In this document: positions 52,399 through 62,176 of the stretch, piece after piece | Numbering within the stretch: the first letter of the stretch is position 1 | Layout of the letters: each line of letters begins with the position of its first letter | NCBI RefSeq assembly: GCF_900116135.1 | Contig: NZ_FOZX01000003.1 | Location: forward strand, 124,001 to 188,000 | Source of the DNA: Saccharopolyspora flava | GTDB lineage: Bacteria; Actinomycetota; Actinomycetes; Mycobacteriales; Pseudonocardiaceae | Direction: 5' to 3' | Length of the DNA stretch: 64,000 nucleotides | The notes under the pieces: generated by a model | Database searches by the model: none | What the model was told of the DNA's origin: nothing | The model's input: the letters and a program-made list of their open reading frames with translations, nothing else | Made by a program: the position numbers and the translations under genes

Positions 52399-52416
52399 AA
52401 CGAAACAGGACGGAAA

Positions 52417-53034
52417 CTACGGCCGCAGCGAGTCCAGCAGGAGGTCGGCGAAGTGCGCGCCCACCTCCTCACCGGTGAGCTTGCCGTCCTCGCGGAACCA
52501 GGTGCCGAGGTGGTGCACCGCGCCGAAGAAGAAGTCCACCACCAGGTCCGCCTGCTTGTCGGTGCGGAACACCCCGCTGGACTGGCCTTCCTCGATCAGC
52601 CCGCGCACCCGCTCGTGGTAGCGACGCCGCTCGGCGCGCACCTCGGCCTGCTTGTCGGCGTGCAGCAGGTGCATCGACCGGAAGAAGATGATCGTGTCCT
52701 CCAGGTTGGCCGCCGTGGTGGCCACGACGTCCGACGCGGCCGCGTGCAGCCGTTCCCGGACGGGGGAATCGCTGTCGGCCGCGCTCTCCAGCCTGGCCTG
52801 CTGGTCGCGCAGCACCCGGGCGTAGATCTCGTAGAGCAGGTCGTCCTTGGAGCCGAAGTAGTGGTACATCGCGCCCTTGGTGACGCCCGCCGCATCGACG
52901 ATCTGCTGCACCGAGGTGGCTTCGAAGCCCTGCTCGGCGAACAGCCGGGTGGCTACGGCCAGCAATCGCTGGGGTACCGGTTCGGTTCCCGCCTCCGCAG
53001 CGGTGGACGTGCGTGCGTTGGCCGACCGCGCCAT
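52417..53034 (-). CDS. TetR family regulator of the ligase/SDR operon
   Basis: The 205-aa protein has the TetR DNA-binding domain at residues about 20-68 (RLLAVATRLFAEQGFEATSVQQIVDAAGVTKGAMYHYF) and a helical C-domain of the FadR-like actinomycete type (RSMHLLHADKQAEVRAERR). It is the last gene in the same direction as ligase-SDR-SDR, 32 bp behind the last of them, so it is probably autoregulated through the palindrome before the ligase, and may also control the HAD operon, which has the same site. The ATG at 53034 is the natural start; upstream in-frame sequence belongs to the SDR shadow. Confidence 0.86.
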   Translation of the reverse strand: MARSANARTSTAAEAGTEPVPQRLLAVATRLFAEQGFEATSVQQIVDAAGVTKGAMYHYFGSKDDLLYEIYARVLRDQQARLESAADSDSPVRERLHAAASDVVATTAANLEDTIIFFRSMHLLHADKQAEVRAERRRYHERVRGLIEEGQSSGVFRTDKQADLVVDFFFGAVHHLGTWFREDGKLTGEEVGAHFADLLLDSLRP

Positions 53035-53066
53035 CGTTCCTCCCTCGTCGATACGTCCCCACAAGC

Positions 53067-53843
53067 CTAGACGGGTCGTTTCTCGACCTTGCGCTGCAGC
53101 TTGCGCATGCCGCCCTGCCAGCGTTCCGGTTGGGCCGCTCGCAACGCGTAGTAGTCGGCGACCTCGGGGTGCGGCAGGATCAGGAACTCCTCGCCGCCCA
53201 GCTTCTCGGCGACCATCTCGGCGACGTCGGTGGCCTCGATGGCCGTGGCGCCCATGAGGATCTGCCCGGTCTCGCCGGTGGCCTCCAGCAGCTGGGTGCG
53301 CACGCCCTGCGGGCACAGCGCCTGCGCGGTCACGCCCTTGTCCGCGTAGGTGATGTTGAGGTACTCGGCGAAGGCGACCGCGGCGTGCTTGGTCACCGAG
53401 TACGGCGCGGAGCCGAGCATGGTGAGCAGTCCGGCGGCCGAGGCGGTGCCGAGGAAGTGGCCCTTGCCGCGCTCCAGCCAGTGCGGCAGGACCGCCCGGG
53501 CCGCGCGCACGTGGGACATCACGTTGACCTCCCACGACGCGGCCCAGGCGTCCTCGTCGGCTTCGGGGCCGCCGTTGCGGCCGATGCCGGCGTTGGCGCA
53601 GAAGACGTCGATCCGGCCGTGCTCGGCCATCGCCGCCTCGACGAGCGCGTTCACGCCCTGCTCGCCGGCCACGTCACCGGGCACCGCGAGACCGCCCACC
53701 TCGTCGGCGACGGACCGCACGGCGTCCGAATCGAGGTCCGCCAGCACGGTTCTCGCGCCGAGCGCGGCGAACTTGCGGGCCATCGCGGCACCGATGCCGT
53801 TGCCGGCGCCGGTGATGATCACGACCGAATCGGCGAACTCCAC
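53067..53843 (-). CDS. Short-chain dehydrogenase/reductase
   Basis: The 258-aa SDR has TGAGNGIGAAMARKFAA, ADLDSD for NAD preference, ANAGIGRNGG, and the catalytic Ser and YSVTKHA. The C-terminal extension (RKVEKRPV, basic) is specific to this protein. The catalytic Tyr-Lys spacing is normal. It lies 1 bp after the other SDR gene. Substrate unknown, most likely a hydroxyacyl-CoA or lipid alcohol given the ligase. Confidence 0.86.
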   Translation of the reverse strand: MEFADSVVIITGAGNGIGAAMARKFAALGARTVLADLDSDAVRSVADEVGGLAVPGDVAGEQGVNALVEAAMAEHGRIDVFCANAGIGRNGGPEADEDAWAASWEVNVMSHVRAARAVLPHWLERGKGHFLGTASAAGLLTMLGSAPYSVTKHAAVAFAEYLNITYADKGVTAQALCPQGVRTQLLEATGETGQILMGATAIEATDVAEMVAEKLGGEEFLILPHPEVADYYALRAAQPERWQGGMRKLQRKVEKRPV

Positions 53844-53844
53844 G

Positions 53845-54597
53845 TCACATACCGCCCTTCAGGGTCGTACCGCCGTCGAGGACCATGATCTGCCCGGTGA
53901 TCCAGGAGGCCTCCTCGGAGAGCAGGAACGCCGCGGCACCGGAGATGTCGGAGGGAATCCCCAAGCGCCCCAACGGGTATCCGGCGGCGACCTCGGCCTC
54001 GTTCTCGGCGTAGAGGGCGGTGGCGAACTTCGTCTTGACCACGGCCGGGGCGATGGCGTTGACCCGCACCTTCGGCGCGAGCTCGACGGCGAGCTCCTGG
54101 GTCATGTGCGCCAGCATCGCCTTGGTCGCGCCGTAGAAGCCGATGCCGGGCGCGGGGTTGAGGCCGGCGACCGAGCACACGTTGAGCACCGACCCGCCGT
54201 GCTCACCCATCCCGGCCCGGAAGACCTGCTGGGTCCACGACAGCGCCGCGAGCACGTTGACCTGGAAGGTCTTGGCCGCGACCCCGTGGTCGAGGTCGAT
54301 CATCGGGCCGAAGGCGGGGTTGATGCCGGTGTTGTTGACCAGCACGTCGACCCGGCCGAAGGCCTCCTGGGTCTTGGCGACGACCTCGGCCTGGTGCTCG
54401 ACGTCGTCGGCCTTGCCCGCGATGCCCAGCGCGTTCTCCTCGCCGAGGCCCTTGACGGCTTCGGCCAGCGGTTCCGGCTTGCGGGCGGTGATGGTCACCT
54501 TGGCGCCCTCGGCGACCAGGCGTTCGGCGATGGCGAGCCCGATTCCCCGGCTGGCACCGGTCACGATCGCCACTCGTCCGTCGAAACGCTTGCTCAA
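53845..54597 (-). CDS. FabG-like short-chain dehydrogenase/reductase
   Basis: The 250-aa SDR has TGASRGIGLAIAERLVAEGA, TARKPEP at the position of the cofactor ribose site (Arg, favouring NADP), VNNTGINPAFG, and the catalytic FYGATKAM. The start is open: TTG at 54597 has a strong AAGGAAG site, whereas GTG at 54618 overlaps the ligase stop (GTGA) and suits translational coupling. The former is used here. The gene follows the ligase in the same operon. Confidence 0.86.
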   Translation of the reverse strand: MSKRFDGRVAIVTGASRGIGLAIAERLVAEGAKVTITARKPEPLAEAVKGLGEENALGIAGKADDVEHQAEVVAKTQEAFGRVDVLVNNTGINPAFGPMIDLDHGVAAKTFQVNVLAALSWTQQVFRAGMGEHGGSVLNVCSVAGLNPAPGIGFYGATKAMLAHMTQELAVELAPKVRVNAIAPAVVKTKFATALYAENEAEVAAGYPLGRLGIPSDISGAAAFLLSEEASWITGQIMVLDGGTTLKGGM

Positions 54598-54614
54598 TGC
54601 TTCTTCCTTCCGTG

Positions 54615-56285
54615 TCACTCGCCGGCTCGCGCCGCGTCGCGCAGCTGCCGGCGCAGGATCTTGCCGGTCGCGGTCTTCGGGAGCTCGTCGAGGATCTCGA
54701 CGCTCCGCGGGTACTTGTAGGCGGCCAGCTGCCGCTTGCAGTGCTCGACGAGCTCCTCGCCGGTGGCGGAGCTGTCGCGGGCCAGGCTGATGAAGGCCTT
54801 CACGGTCTCGCCGCGGTAGGGGTCGGGCACGCCGACGACGGCGGCTTCGCGCACGGCCGGGTGCCCGTAGAGGACGTCCTCGACCTCGCGCGGCCAGACC
54901 TTGAAACCCGAGGCGTTGATCATGTCCTTCTTCCGGTCCACCACGTAGAACCAGCCCTGCTCGTCCATGAACCCCACGTCGCCGGTGTGCAGCCGGCCGT
55001 CGCGGATGGCCGCGGCGGTCTCGTCGGGCTTGTTCCAGTAGGCCGGGACCACCATCGGTCCCTCGATGACGATCTCACCGACCTCGCCGACGGGCAGGTC
55101 GGCACCGTCCTCGTCGACGACCCGCAGCACGGTGTTGTAGGTGGGCACGCCGACGGCGAGGGTGCCGGAGGCGGCGTCGACCGGGGCCTCCTTGCCCAGC
55201 GGCACCGAGGTGGCGGTGGCGCTGGTCTCGGTGAGGCCGTAGCCGTTGCGGATGTAGAGGCCGAAGCGCTCCCGGAAGGACTCCACCACCGCCGAGGGCA
55301 GCGGGGCACCGCCGGAGTGCACCATCTTCAGCGAGGCGAAGTGCTCGGGCGTGACCTCGGCGTGGTTCATCAGCGCCATGTAGGCGGTGGAGGGCCCGAC
55401 CATGAACGCGGGCCGGTGCTCGGCCAGGGCGTCGAGCACGACGCCGGGTTCGAAGCGGTAGGCCATGTCGAGCTGGCGCCCGGCGGCCAGCGCGGCGGCG
55501 AACTGCACGACCAGGCCGGTGATGTGGAACAGCGGCGCCAGCGCGAAGATCCCGCCCGGGGTGTCCTCGTCCAGCCGCAGGGCCGTGCCCTCGGCGTTGA
55601 ACACGATGTTGCCGTGGGTGTTGGTGGCGCCCTTGGGGACTCCGCTGGTGCCCGAGGTGTAGACCAGCAGCGCGATGTCGGAGGACGACTGCGCGACCTC
55701 GGGCGGGCGTTCGCCGGAGTGCGCGCGGGCGACCGCGAGCAGGTCGACGGTCCCGGCCGCGGGCTTGCGCTCGGTCTTGGCGAACAGCCGGGGGTCGTTG
55801 CGGGTCTGCAGGTCGAGCTCGCTGGTGGTGACCGCGATGTCGATGCCCAGGGCGGTGGCGACGCCACCGACGACGTCGTGCCAGCCCAGCTCGGAGGCGA
55901 TCACGGCCTTCGGCCGGGCGTCGCCGAGGATCTTGGTGAGCTCGTGGACCCGGTACATCGGGTTGAGCGGGACGACGATGGCCCCGATCTTCCACCCGGC
56001 GAGCACCGCGATCGCGAACTGCGGCACGTTCTGCAGGTAGACCGCGACCCGGTCGCCGGGGTTCACGCCGCTGTCGGCGAGGTGGCGGGCGAGGCCGTTG
56101 CTGAGGTCGTCGAGCTCGGCGAAGGTCAGCCGACCGTCGAAGTAGGTCAGGGCGAGCCCGTCGGGGTTCGTGCGGACCGCGTCGGCGAACAGCTCGACCA
56201 TCGTGGCGTGCCGCGGCTCGATCTCGGCGGGGAGCTCGCCCTCGTAGAGCTTCAGCCACGGCCGTTCGTCGTACACGCTGCCCAA
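54615..56285 (-). CDS. Acyl-CoA synthetase (AMP-forming ligase)
   Basis: The 556-aa protein is an ANL-superfamily ligase. The P-loop-like motif is LVYTSGTSGVPKGATNTHGN near residue 210, the A5 motif GYGLTETSA, the A7 aspartate in HTGDVGFMDEQG, the A8 region YVVDRKKDMINASGFKVWP, and the catalytic Lys in KTATGKILRR. It activates a carboxylic, probably fatty, acid to acyl-CoA. It opens the operon ligase-SDR-SDR-TetR with a TTG start after GGAGG. Chain length cannot be read. Confidence 0.92.
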   Translation of the reverse strand: MGSVYDERPWLKLYEGELPAEIEPRHATMVELFADAVRTNPDGLALTYFDGRLTFAELDDLSNGLARHLADSGVNPGDRVAVYLQNVPQFAIAVLAGWKIGAIVVPLNPMYRVHELTKILGDARPKAVIASELGWHDVVGGVATALGIDIAVTTSELDLQTRNDPRLFAKTERKPAAGTVDLLAVARAHSGERPPEVAQSSSDIALLVYTSGTSGVPKGATNTHGNIVFNAEGTALRLDEDTPGGIFALAPLFHITGLVVQFAAALAAGRQLDMAYRFEPGVVLDALAEHRPAFMVGPSTAYMALMNHAEVTPEHFASLKMVHSGGAPLPSAVVESFRERFGLYIRNGYGLTETSATATSVPLGKEAPVDAASGTLAVGVPTYNTVLRVVDEDGADLPVGEVGEIVIEGPMVVPAYWNKPDETAAAIRDGRLHTGDVGFMDEQGWFYVVDRKKDMINASGFKVWPREVEDVLYGHPAVREAAVVGVPDPYRGETVKAFISLARDSSATGEELVEHCKRQLAAYKYPRSVEILDELPKTATGKILRRQLRDAARAGE

Positions 56286-56305
56286 CGCGCCACCTCCACA
56301 GTGAG

Positions 56306-56331
56306 ACCGACCAGTCGGTACGTCCAGTCAA
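56306..56331 (-). promoter_or_regulatory. Operator dyad and -35 box of the ligase operon
   Basis: ACCGACCAGTCGGT (56306-56319) is a perfect dyad with 6-bp arms and a 2-nt spacer. On the minus strand a -35-like TTGACT lies just before it (56331-56326), so a bound repressor would cover the promoter spacer. The same half-sites and flanks (AGTCGGTACG, TCCAGT) recur at the HAD operon start (42755-42779). Confidence 0.6.
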
Positions 56332-56515
56332 CGACCCATCGCCGCCCCCGTCAAGAGGCGATCCGCCGACACTTCGCAGTCGGCCGATGCCACCTGGCGG
56401 GCGATCAAGGACACGGACGCCGGACCGGGGTGAATCCGGTCAGAGCAACCTCATCGTCACCATCTGCAACATCAGTGCTACAGGCGGTGAGTTTCGCGTG
56501 CATCGGCGCACGTTC

Positions 56516-56547
56516 GCGCACGCATCTCGTGCGCTCTGCGGTATTCT
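56516..56547 (+). promoter_or_regulatory. Promoter and autoregulatory-type dyad of the toxin-antitoxin pair
   Basis: A perfect 7-bp inverted repeat GCGCACG/CGTGCGC with 5-nt spacer lies at 56516-56534, and a further direct GCGCACG at 56506-56512. The -10-like TATTCT (56542-56547) is 6 bp before the antitoxin ATG, and no ribosome site is present, which suggests a leaderless mRNA. This arrangement is what a self-repressing antitoxin would use. Confidence 0.5.
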
Positions 56548-56553
56548 GGGGTC

Positions 56554-57138
56554 ATGTCAGCCGCGCTGGAGACCGTGTTGGCCCGGGCCGGTTTGAAGGT
56601 CACCGCCAACGAATTCCTCACCCTCGTCGAGGACGCAGCCAAGAAGCTCACCTCGCCGCAGGTCGACCCAGCCGCGCACTTCACCGAAGCGGAGCGCGAC
56701 GCCCTCACCGGCACCGGGCTCGACCTGCGCCCGCTGGACGCCGACGAAGCCGACCCCCGCGCGCGCACCGTCGCCGAGCAGACCGTGCTGCGCGACACCG
56801 CGCTGTCGGTCGGGCAGGCCGCCGCTCGCATCGGCGTCGACACCAGCCGCATCCGCCACCGCATCGGCGAACGCCGCCTGATCGGCTGGAAGGACCGCGG
56901 CGGCTGGCGGCTGCCCGCGTGGCAGTTCGGCGACTCCGACGTGCTGCCGGGACTGGACGTCGTTCTGGCCTGGATGCCGGCCGACCAGCCCGCGCTCGTG
57001 CTGGCCAACTTCATGACCACCCCGCAGGAAGACCTGGAGATCCACGACAGACCGGTGAGCCCGCGAGAGTGGCTGCTGGCCGGGGGTGACCCGCAGCGGG
57101 TCGCCGAGCTCGCCGCCGCCATCGGCACCCCCGCCTGA
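56554..57138 (+). CDS. Antitoxin-like DNA-binding protein of a RES toxin pair
   Basis: The 194-aa protein has a helix-turn-helix-like segment at about residues 88-125 (ALSVGQAAARIGVDTSRIRH, then RRLIGWKDRGGWRLPAWQF) and a C-terminal region (about 130-194, DVVLAWMPADQPALVLANF and SPREWLLAGGDPQRVAELAA) resembling the toxin-binding domain of Xre/MbcA/ParS-type antitoxins. It is directly before a RES-domain gene, 33 bp apart, which supports an antitoxin role: neutralising the toxin and repressing the pair. Confidence 0.8.
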   Translation: MSAALETVLARAGLKVTANEFLTLVEDAAKKLTSPQVDPAAHFTEAERDALTGTGLDLRPLDADEADPRARTVAEQTVLRDTALSVGQAAARIGVDTSRIRHRIGERRLIGWKDRGGWRLPAWQFGDSDVLPGLDVVLAWMPADQPALVLANFMTTPQEDLEIHDRPVSPREWLLAGGDPQRVAELAAAIGTPA

Positions 57139-57171
57139 CCAGCCCCACCGCGACCACCACCGGGACACACT

Positions 57172-57828
57172 TTGGCACGGCTCCCCCAGCCGCCCGCTCC
57201 TGCAGCGCTGCAGGCGATCCTCCGCCGCGCGGAGGACGTGATCGCAGTACCCGCGGGCACCAGGCTCGCGCGCGTGTTCACCTCCGGCGGCACGCACCCG
57301 CAGCAGTGGAACAGCTTCCGCTACGCGGGCCCGCTGCCGCACGCCCGCTTCGACCCGCACCTGCCCAACTCGCAGGGCGGGCCGACGATCACCCGCGAGC
57401 ACGGGGTGCTGTACTTCTCGCTGTCGGTGCAGACCTGCATCGCCGAGGTCTACCAGGCCACCTCCACAGTGGACCGTCGCACCCGCAGCCCGCACCTGGT
57501 GCTGTTCCGCCCGCGCCGGACGTTGCGGCTGCTCGACCTCACCGGGCTCTGGCCCACCCGGGCCGGTGCCTCGCAGGCCATCAGCAGCGGCCCGAAGTCC
57601 CGCACCCAGGCGTGGGCGCGCGCGATCCGCGCGTCCTACCCGGAGCTCGACGGCCTCTGGTACCGGTCCTCGATGGACTCCGGCAACCCCTCGGTCTGCC
57701 TCTGGGACCCGCCGGCGGACACGGCCCTGCCGGACACTCCCGACGTGCTGCTGCCCCTCAGCCACCCGGGCCTCGACGTCCCGCTCGGCCGGGTCTGCCA
57801 GGAGCTCAGCTACACCCTCCTGGACTGA
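57172..57828 (+). CDS. RES-domain toxin (NAD+-degrading type)
   Basis: The 218-aa protein is a RES-family domain. The conserved Arg is in ARVFTSGG, the central tyrosine/serine motif in HGVLYFSLSVQTCIAEVYQ with the family Glu, and the C-terminal DGLWYRSSMDSGNPSVCLW holds the RSS-type Ser-containing motif. RES toxins such as MbcT break down NAD+. It starts with TTG at 57172 (ARLPQPPAP) with only a weak ribosome site, so translation is likely lower than that of the antitoxin, as in other pairs. Confidence 0.87.
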   Translation: MARLPQPPAPAALQAILRRAEDVIAVPAGTRLARVFTSGGTHPQQWNSFRYAGPLPHARFDPHLPNSQGGPTITREHGVLYFSLSVQTCIAEVYQATSTVDRRTRSPHLVLFRPRRTLRLLDLTGLWPTRAGASQAISSGPKSRTQAWARAIRASYPELDGLWYRSSMDSGNPSVCLWDPPADTALPDTPDVLLPLSHPGLDVPLGRVCQELSYTLLD

Positions 57829-57835
57829 AACGGCG

Positions 57836-57873
57836 GACACCCCGGTCCTCGCCTGCGCGAGAACCGGGGTGTC
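57836..57873. terminator. Bidirectional intrinsic terminator
   Basis: A perfect 11-bp stem (GACACCCCGGT/ACCGGGGTGTC) with an inner CTCGC/GCGAG pairing lies between the RES gene and the convergent surface-protein gene. Confidence 0.85.
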
Positions 57874-57884
57874 GCCCTCCGGGA

Positions 57885-60800
57885 TCAGCCGTCGATGCGG
57901 CGTCGGCGGACCGTCAGCACGATCACTCCCCCGGCGGTGAGCAGGGCCGCCGCCAGGAACGACCACGCCGTCACGTTCTGCCCGGTCTGGGCCAGCGGTT
58001 CCTGCTGCGGGCCCGGCTCCGGTCCCGGCTGCGGCGGAGCCGGAGCCGGGGGCGCCGGCTGCTCCGGCGGTTCGGTCGGTCCCGGCGACGGCGGCGGCGT
58101 CGTGTCGACCACCGGCACCGAAGCGCTCGCCGGGTCCGATTCGAGCGGTGCCCCGCCCGGCGCGGTGCCGTGCGCGACGGCGGTGTTGCTGACCTCACCG
58201 GCGGCCACGTCCTCGGCGTTGACGACGTGCGGCTCCGCGGTGCACGGCATCTCCTCGCCCGGCGCCAGCGAATCCCGTTCGCACATCACGGTTCCCGCCT
58301 GCGGATCCGACACCGTCACCTCGGACGCGGTGGCGTTGCCGGTGTTGGACACGGTGATCGTCCACACGACCTGGTCGCCGAGGCCGGTCACCCCGTCGCC
58401 GTCGAGGTCCACCGGCGCGCCGCTCTTGGCGATCTGCAGCACCGGGGCGAAGTCACCGCGCAGCGTCACGCTGCTCGGCTCCGCCTCGACCGCGCGGCCT
58501 CCGGGCGCGACGCCCGTCGCGCTCACCTCGTTGGTGAGGCTCCCGCGGTCCACATCGGCCTGGGTCGTCGTGTAGCTCGCGGTGCAGGTCTTCTGCTGCC
58601 CCGGCAGCAGCGCCCCCTCCGGGCATTCCACGGGGGACAGCGTTCCGGAGCCGTCGAACGCCCCCTCCACGGCCACGACCTGGCCCAGGATCGCGTTGCC
58701 GGTGTTGGTCACCAGCATCGAGTAGGTGATCGGCTGGCCCGGCCCGGTCAGCTCCGTCGCGTCGGCGGTCTTGTCCACCGACAGCCCCGGAGCCAGCTCA
58801 CCGGGAAGCTCCACCGTGGACGGTGGCGTCGGCGGGATCGGTGCGGTCTCCCCCGCCGGAACGCCGGTGGCGGTCGCGGAGTTGCGCAGCGTCCCGGCGT
58901 CGACGTCGGCCTGGGTGATCGCGTAGGTCGCCGTGCAGGTCATCTGCGCGTTCGGCGCGAGCACGTCCGACGAGCAGGCCCGCGCGAGAGCGTGCCGGTG
59001 CCGGTGAACTCGGTGTCGTTCACGGTCACCGCGCCCATCGTCACGTTGCCGGTGTTGGTGACCACGAAGCTGTAGGTCAGCAGCGAACCCGGGTAGAAGT
59101 CCTGCGGCGTGGGCTTGTCGACGGACTTCACGATGGACAGCGCCGGTGCCGCCGCGACGTCCACCGCGGCCTCGCTGATCGCCGAGTTGATCGGCTCGTT
59201 GGTTCCCGGCGGCGTCCCGGTGGCGTTGGCGGCGTTGGTGATCGTGCCGGCGTCGAGATCGGCCTGGGTGGCGGTGTAGGTGGCCGTGCAGGTCATCTCC
59301 GCACCGGGTGCCAGGACGTCGCCCGGGCAGGCGGGGACCGGCGGGGTGCCGGTGCCGCTGAACGAGGTCTCGGCGACCGCGACGCCCGACATCGTCACGT
59401 TGCCGGTGTTGCGGACCAGGAAGGTGTAGGTCACCTGGTCGCCTTCGGCGTCGATCGACTGCGGCGCAGCGGTTTTCGTCAGCTCCAGGGCCGGTGCGGC
59501 GGGGGCGTCGACCACGGCCGAGGCCGGTGCGGAGGTGCGCTGCTCCCCGTTGGGAACGGTGCCCACCGCCTGCGCGGTGTTGGCGATCGAGCCCCGGTCG
59601 ATGTCGGCCTGCGTGGCCGCGTAGGTCGCCGTGCACGTGGTCGAGGTGCCCGGGGCGAGCGTGGTCACCGGGCAGCTCGGCATCGGCGCCGGACCGGTAC
59701 CGGTGAACTCGGTGTCGGCCACGGAGACCCCGTTCAGCGTCACGTTGGAGTCGTTGGTGACCGCGTAGGAGTAGGTGATTGACTGGCCCGCGTTCGTCAC
59801 CGTCGCGGGATCGGCCGTCTTGACCAGGGTCGGACCGCCGGTGGCCGGGACGATCACCGTCGCCGACGACGGGTTCGACGGGACCTGCTGACCGGCCGGG
59901 ATCGTGCCGACGGCGGTCGCGGTGTTGCTGACGCCTCCGGCGTCGGCGTCGGCCGGGGTGATCGTGTAGGTCGTGGTGCAGGACGTGGACTGACCCGGCA
60001 GCAGCGTGGTCTGCGGGCAGGTCACCGGAGGCAGCATCCCGGTGCCGGTGAACTCGGTGTCGGTGACCGCGATGCCCGACATGGTGACGTTGCCGGTGTT
60101 GGTGACGTCGTAGTGGAACGTCACCTGCGCGCCCGCACCCGGCGCGGTGGCCGGGTCGGCGGTCTTGACCAGCGCCAGCGAGGGCTCCGCGGCGATGTCG
60201 ACCCGCGCGCTCGACGGCGCCGAGGCGATCGGGCCCGCCGTGGTCGTGCCGGACGCGTTGGCCTCGTTGGTGATGAAGCCGCGGTTCACGTCGTCCTGCG
60301 TGGAGGTGTAGGTGGCGGTGCAGTTCGTCGAGGCGCCGGGCGCCAGCGACGTCACCGGGCAGGTCACCGCCGGGGTCGGGCTCCCGGAGAACTGCGTCTC
60401 GTTGATGGTGAGCCCGCTGACGGTGACGTTGCCGGTGTTGGTGACCGCGAAGGTGTAGTTCACCGGCTGCCCGGCCGCGCTGATCGAGGTCGGCGCGGCG
60501 GTCTTGGTCAGCGCCAGCCCCGGCGTGCGGGTCGCGGTCACGGTGGCCGCGGCCTCCGGCGAGGTGGCCACGCCGCCGCCCGCGGTGGAGGCGGTGGCGG
60601 TGGCGGCGTTGAGGACGGAGCCGCGGTCGATGTCGGCCTGGGTGGTGGTGTAGGTCGCGGTGCAGGTCGTCGAGGCGCCCACGTTCAGGTTCGTGGTCGG
60701 GCAGCTGATGTCCGGCGGCGTACCGGAGCCGGTGAACTGGGTTTCGGTGAGCGCGAGGCCGCCGAGCGGCACGTCCCCGGTGTTGGTGACCTCGTAGGAG

Positions 60801-62176
60801 TAGCCCACCTGCTGGCCGGCCGCGGTCACCGTGGTCGGGTCGGCGGTCTTGACCAGCGACAGCCCGGGCGCTTCGGCCAGGGTCGTGGTGACCGAGGCGG
60901 TGTTGTTGCCGGTCGCGGGATCGCTGTCGACTCCCGCGATGCTCGCCGTGTTGGTCACCGAGCTGCCCGTCACCGGGGCGTTGCCCTGCAGGATGATCGG
61001 GCCGAACGACGCCCCGGGGTCGAGCACCGACGCGTCGGCGTTCTGCGGGTTCGCGCACGTCAAATCCGCCCACGTGGGACTCGTGGTGTTCTGGGCGACC
61101 GTGCAGTTCGGTGGTGCGGCGGAGCAGACCAGGGAGGTGCCGTTCAAGGAGCAGCCCGGCGGCGCGGAGACCAGGGACGCGCCGGTGACGCCGGCCGGGA
61201 CGGCGTCGTTGATGACGAAGCCGTGCGAGGGCGCCGCGCCGTTGTTGGTGGCGTTGATCGTCCACTGCATGAGGCCGCCGTTGACGGCGGTGGCCGGCCC
61301 GGTCTTGGTGATGGCCAGGTCGCTCTGGGGCACGTAGAGGTTGAACATGGCGCGGCCGGAGATCGCCGCCGCCGTCGTGGTGACCTGGGTGAGCGCCGAG
61401 GTCATGAAGTAGTCGGTGAGCTCGAAGCTCGTCACCACGCCCTTGAGCTGGAGGTACACCGCGGACCCGTCCGTGGCGTTGGTCGGCAGGGTGTTGCAGG
61501 CGAGACCGGCGATGTAGCTCTGGGTCAGCGAGAGCCGGTTCGTGGTGGAGTTGTAGGCGTAGTTGCCGAGCGAGCCGCCCACCACCGAGGTCGACCCGGA
61601 CGTGGTCGTCGCGCCGTTGACCCGGGACACGGCGGTGTCGAGCCACGAGGCGTTGCAGGCGTCACCGGTCTGCCGGTAGCCGCCGCTGGTGCGGATGGCG
61701 ATCACGGGGTCGACCACGGCGCGCGGCAGGTTCACGGTCACGTAGTGCGCGCTGCACTGGTTGATCTGGTCGACGGGTTTGTTGGCGATGCACGGGTCGC
61801 CGAGGGTGGGGACGGAGGTCGAGTTGACCTGGACGCGCGGCACGACCTGGCCGTCGATGTTGAACTGCGTCGCCGCGGAGGTGTCGAGCAGGTCGGTCGA
61901 GGCGGGACTGCTGTCGACGGCGGTGACCGGGCCGAGCGCGGCGCCGTTGTTGGGCAGCGTCGTGGTGACCGGCGACGTGGACGGGGCCGCGTCGGCGCCG
62001 TCCCAGGCGGGGACCGACACGTAGCCGGCGGGTGGCGCGGCCTGGGCCTCGGGCCGGTCGACGATCTGCAGGATGGTCAGCAACATCGCCACCGCACCCA
62101 GGACCGCCAGAATGCGGTGAGCAGCGCCACCTCCCCACTTCGACGTGAGAATTGTTCCTCGTTTCCGACCGCGCAT
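57885..62176 (-). pseudogene. LAXTG-anchored DUF11-repeat surface protein, split by a one-base frameshift
   Basis: If one base is restored near 58985 the two frames (62176-about 58985, then to 57885) make a 1430-aa protein: signal peptide (hydrophobic core AVLGAVAMLLTILQIV, cut near AQAA), an approx. 290-residue N-terminal domain of unknown fold with few cysteines, a first DUF11-type domain (DLAITKTGPATAVNGG), and about eight Ig-like DUF11/DUF7507 repeats of 110-115 residues, each starting with a form of LxLxKTADP and containing VTNTGNVT and CTATYTxTQADxD. After a Pro/Glu-rich spacer comes the sorting signal LAQTG, a hydrophobic helix and RRRR. It should be exposed on the wall via a class E sortase. 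The base count supports a single deletion: 4292 nt plus one is divisible by three. Confidence 0.85.
58979..58990 (-). other. Frameshift site in the surface-protein gene
   Basis: Upstream the protein reads TEFTGTGTLS; downstream, in the other frame, ACSSDVLAPNAQMTC. Other repeats have ProX-rich PVxCP between these parts. Reading CTCTCG-C-GCGGGCC, one C appears to be missing. Without the shift the protein ends 16 residues later and loses repeats and anchor. It could be a true mutation, phase variation at the GC-rich tract or an assembly error. Confidence 0.7.

Noticed and set aside
57895..62150. CRISPR-like array or satellite in the repeat-rich 57.9-62.1 kb region
   Set aside because: The periodicity is about 340 bp and comes from protein repeats (DUF11), not from short direct repeats with spacers.
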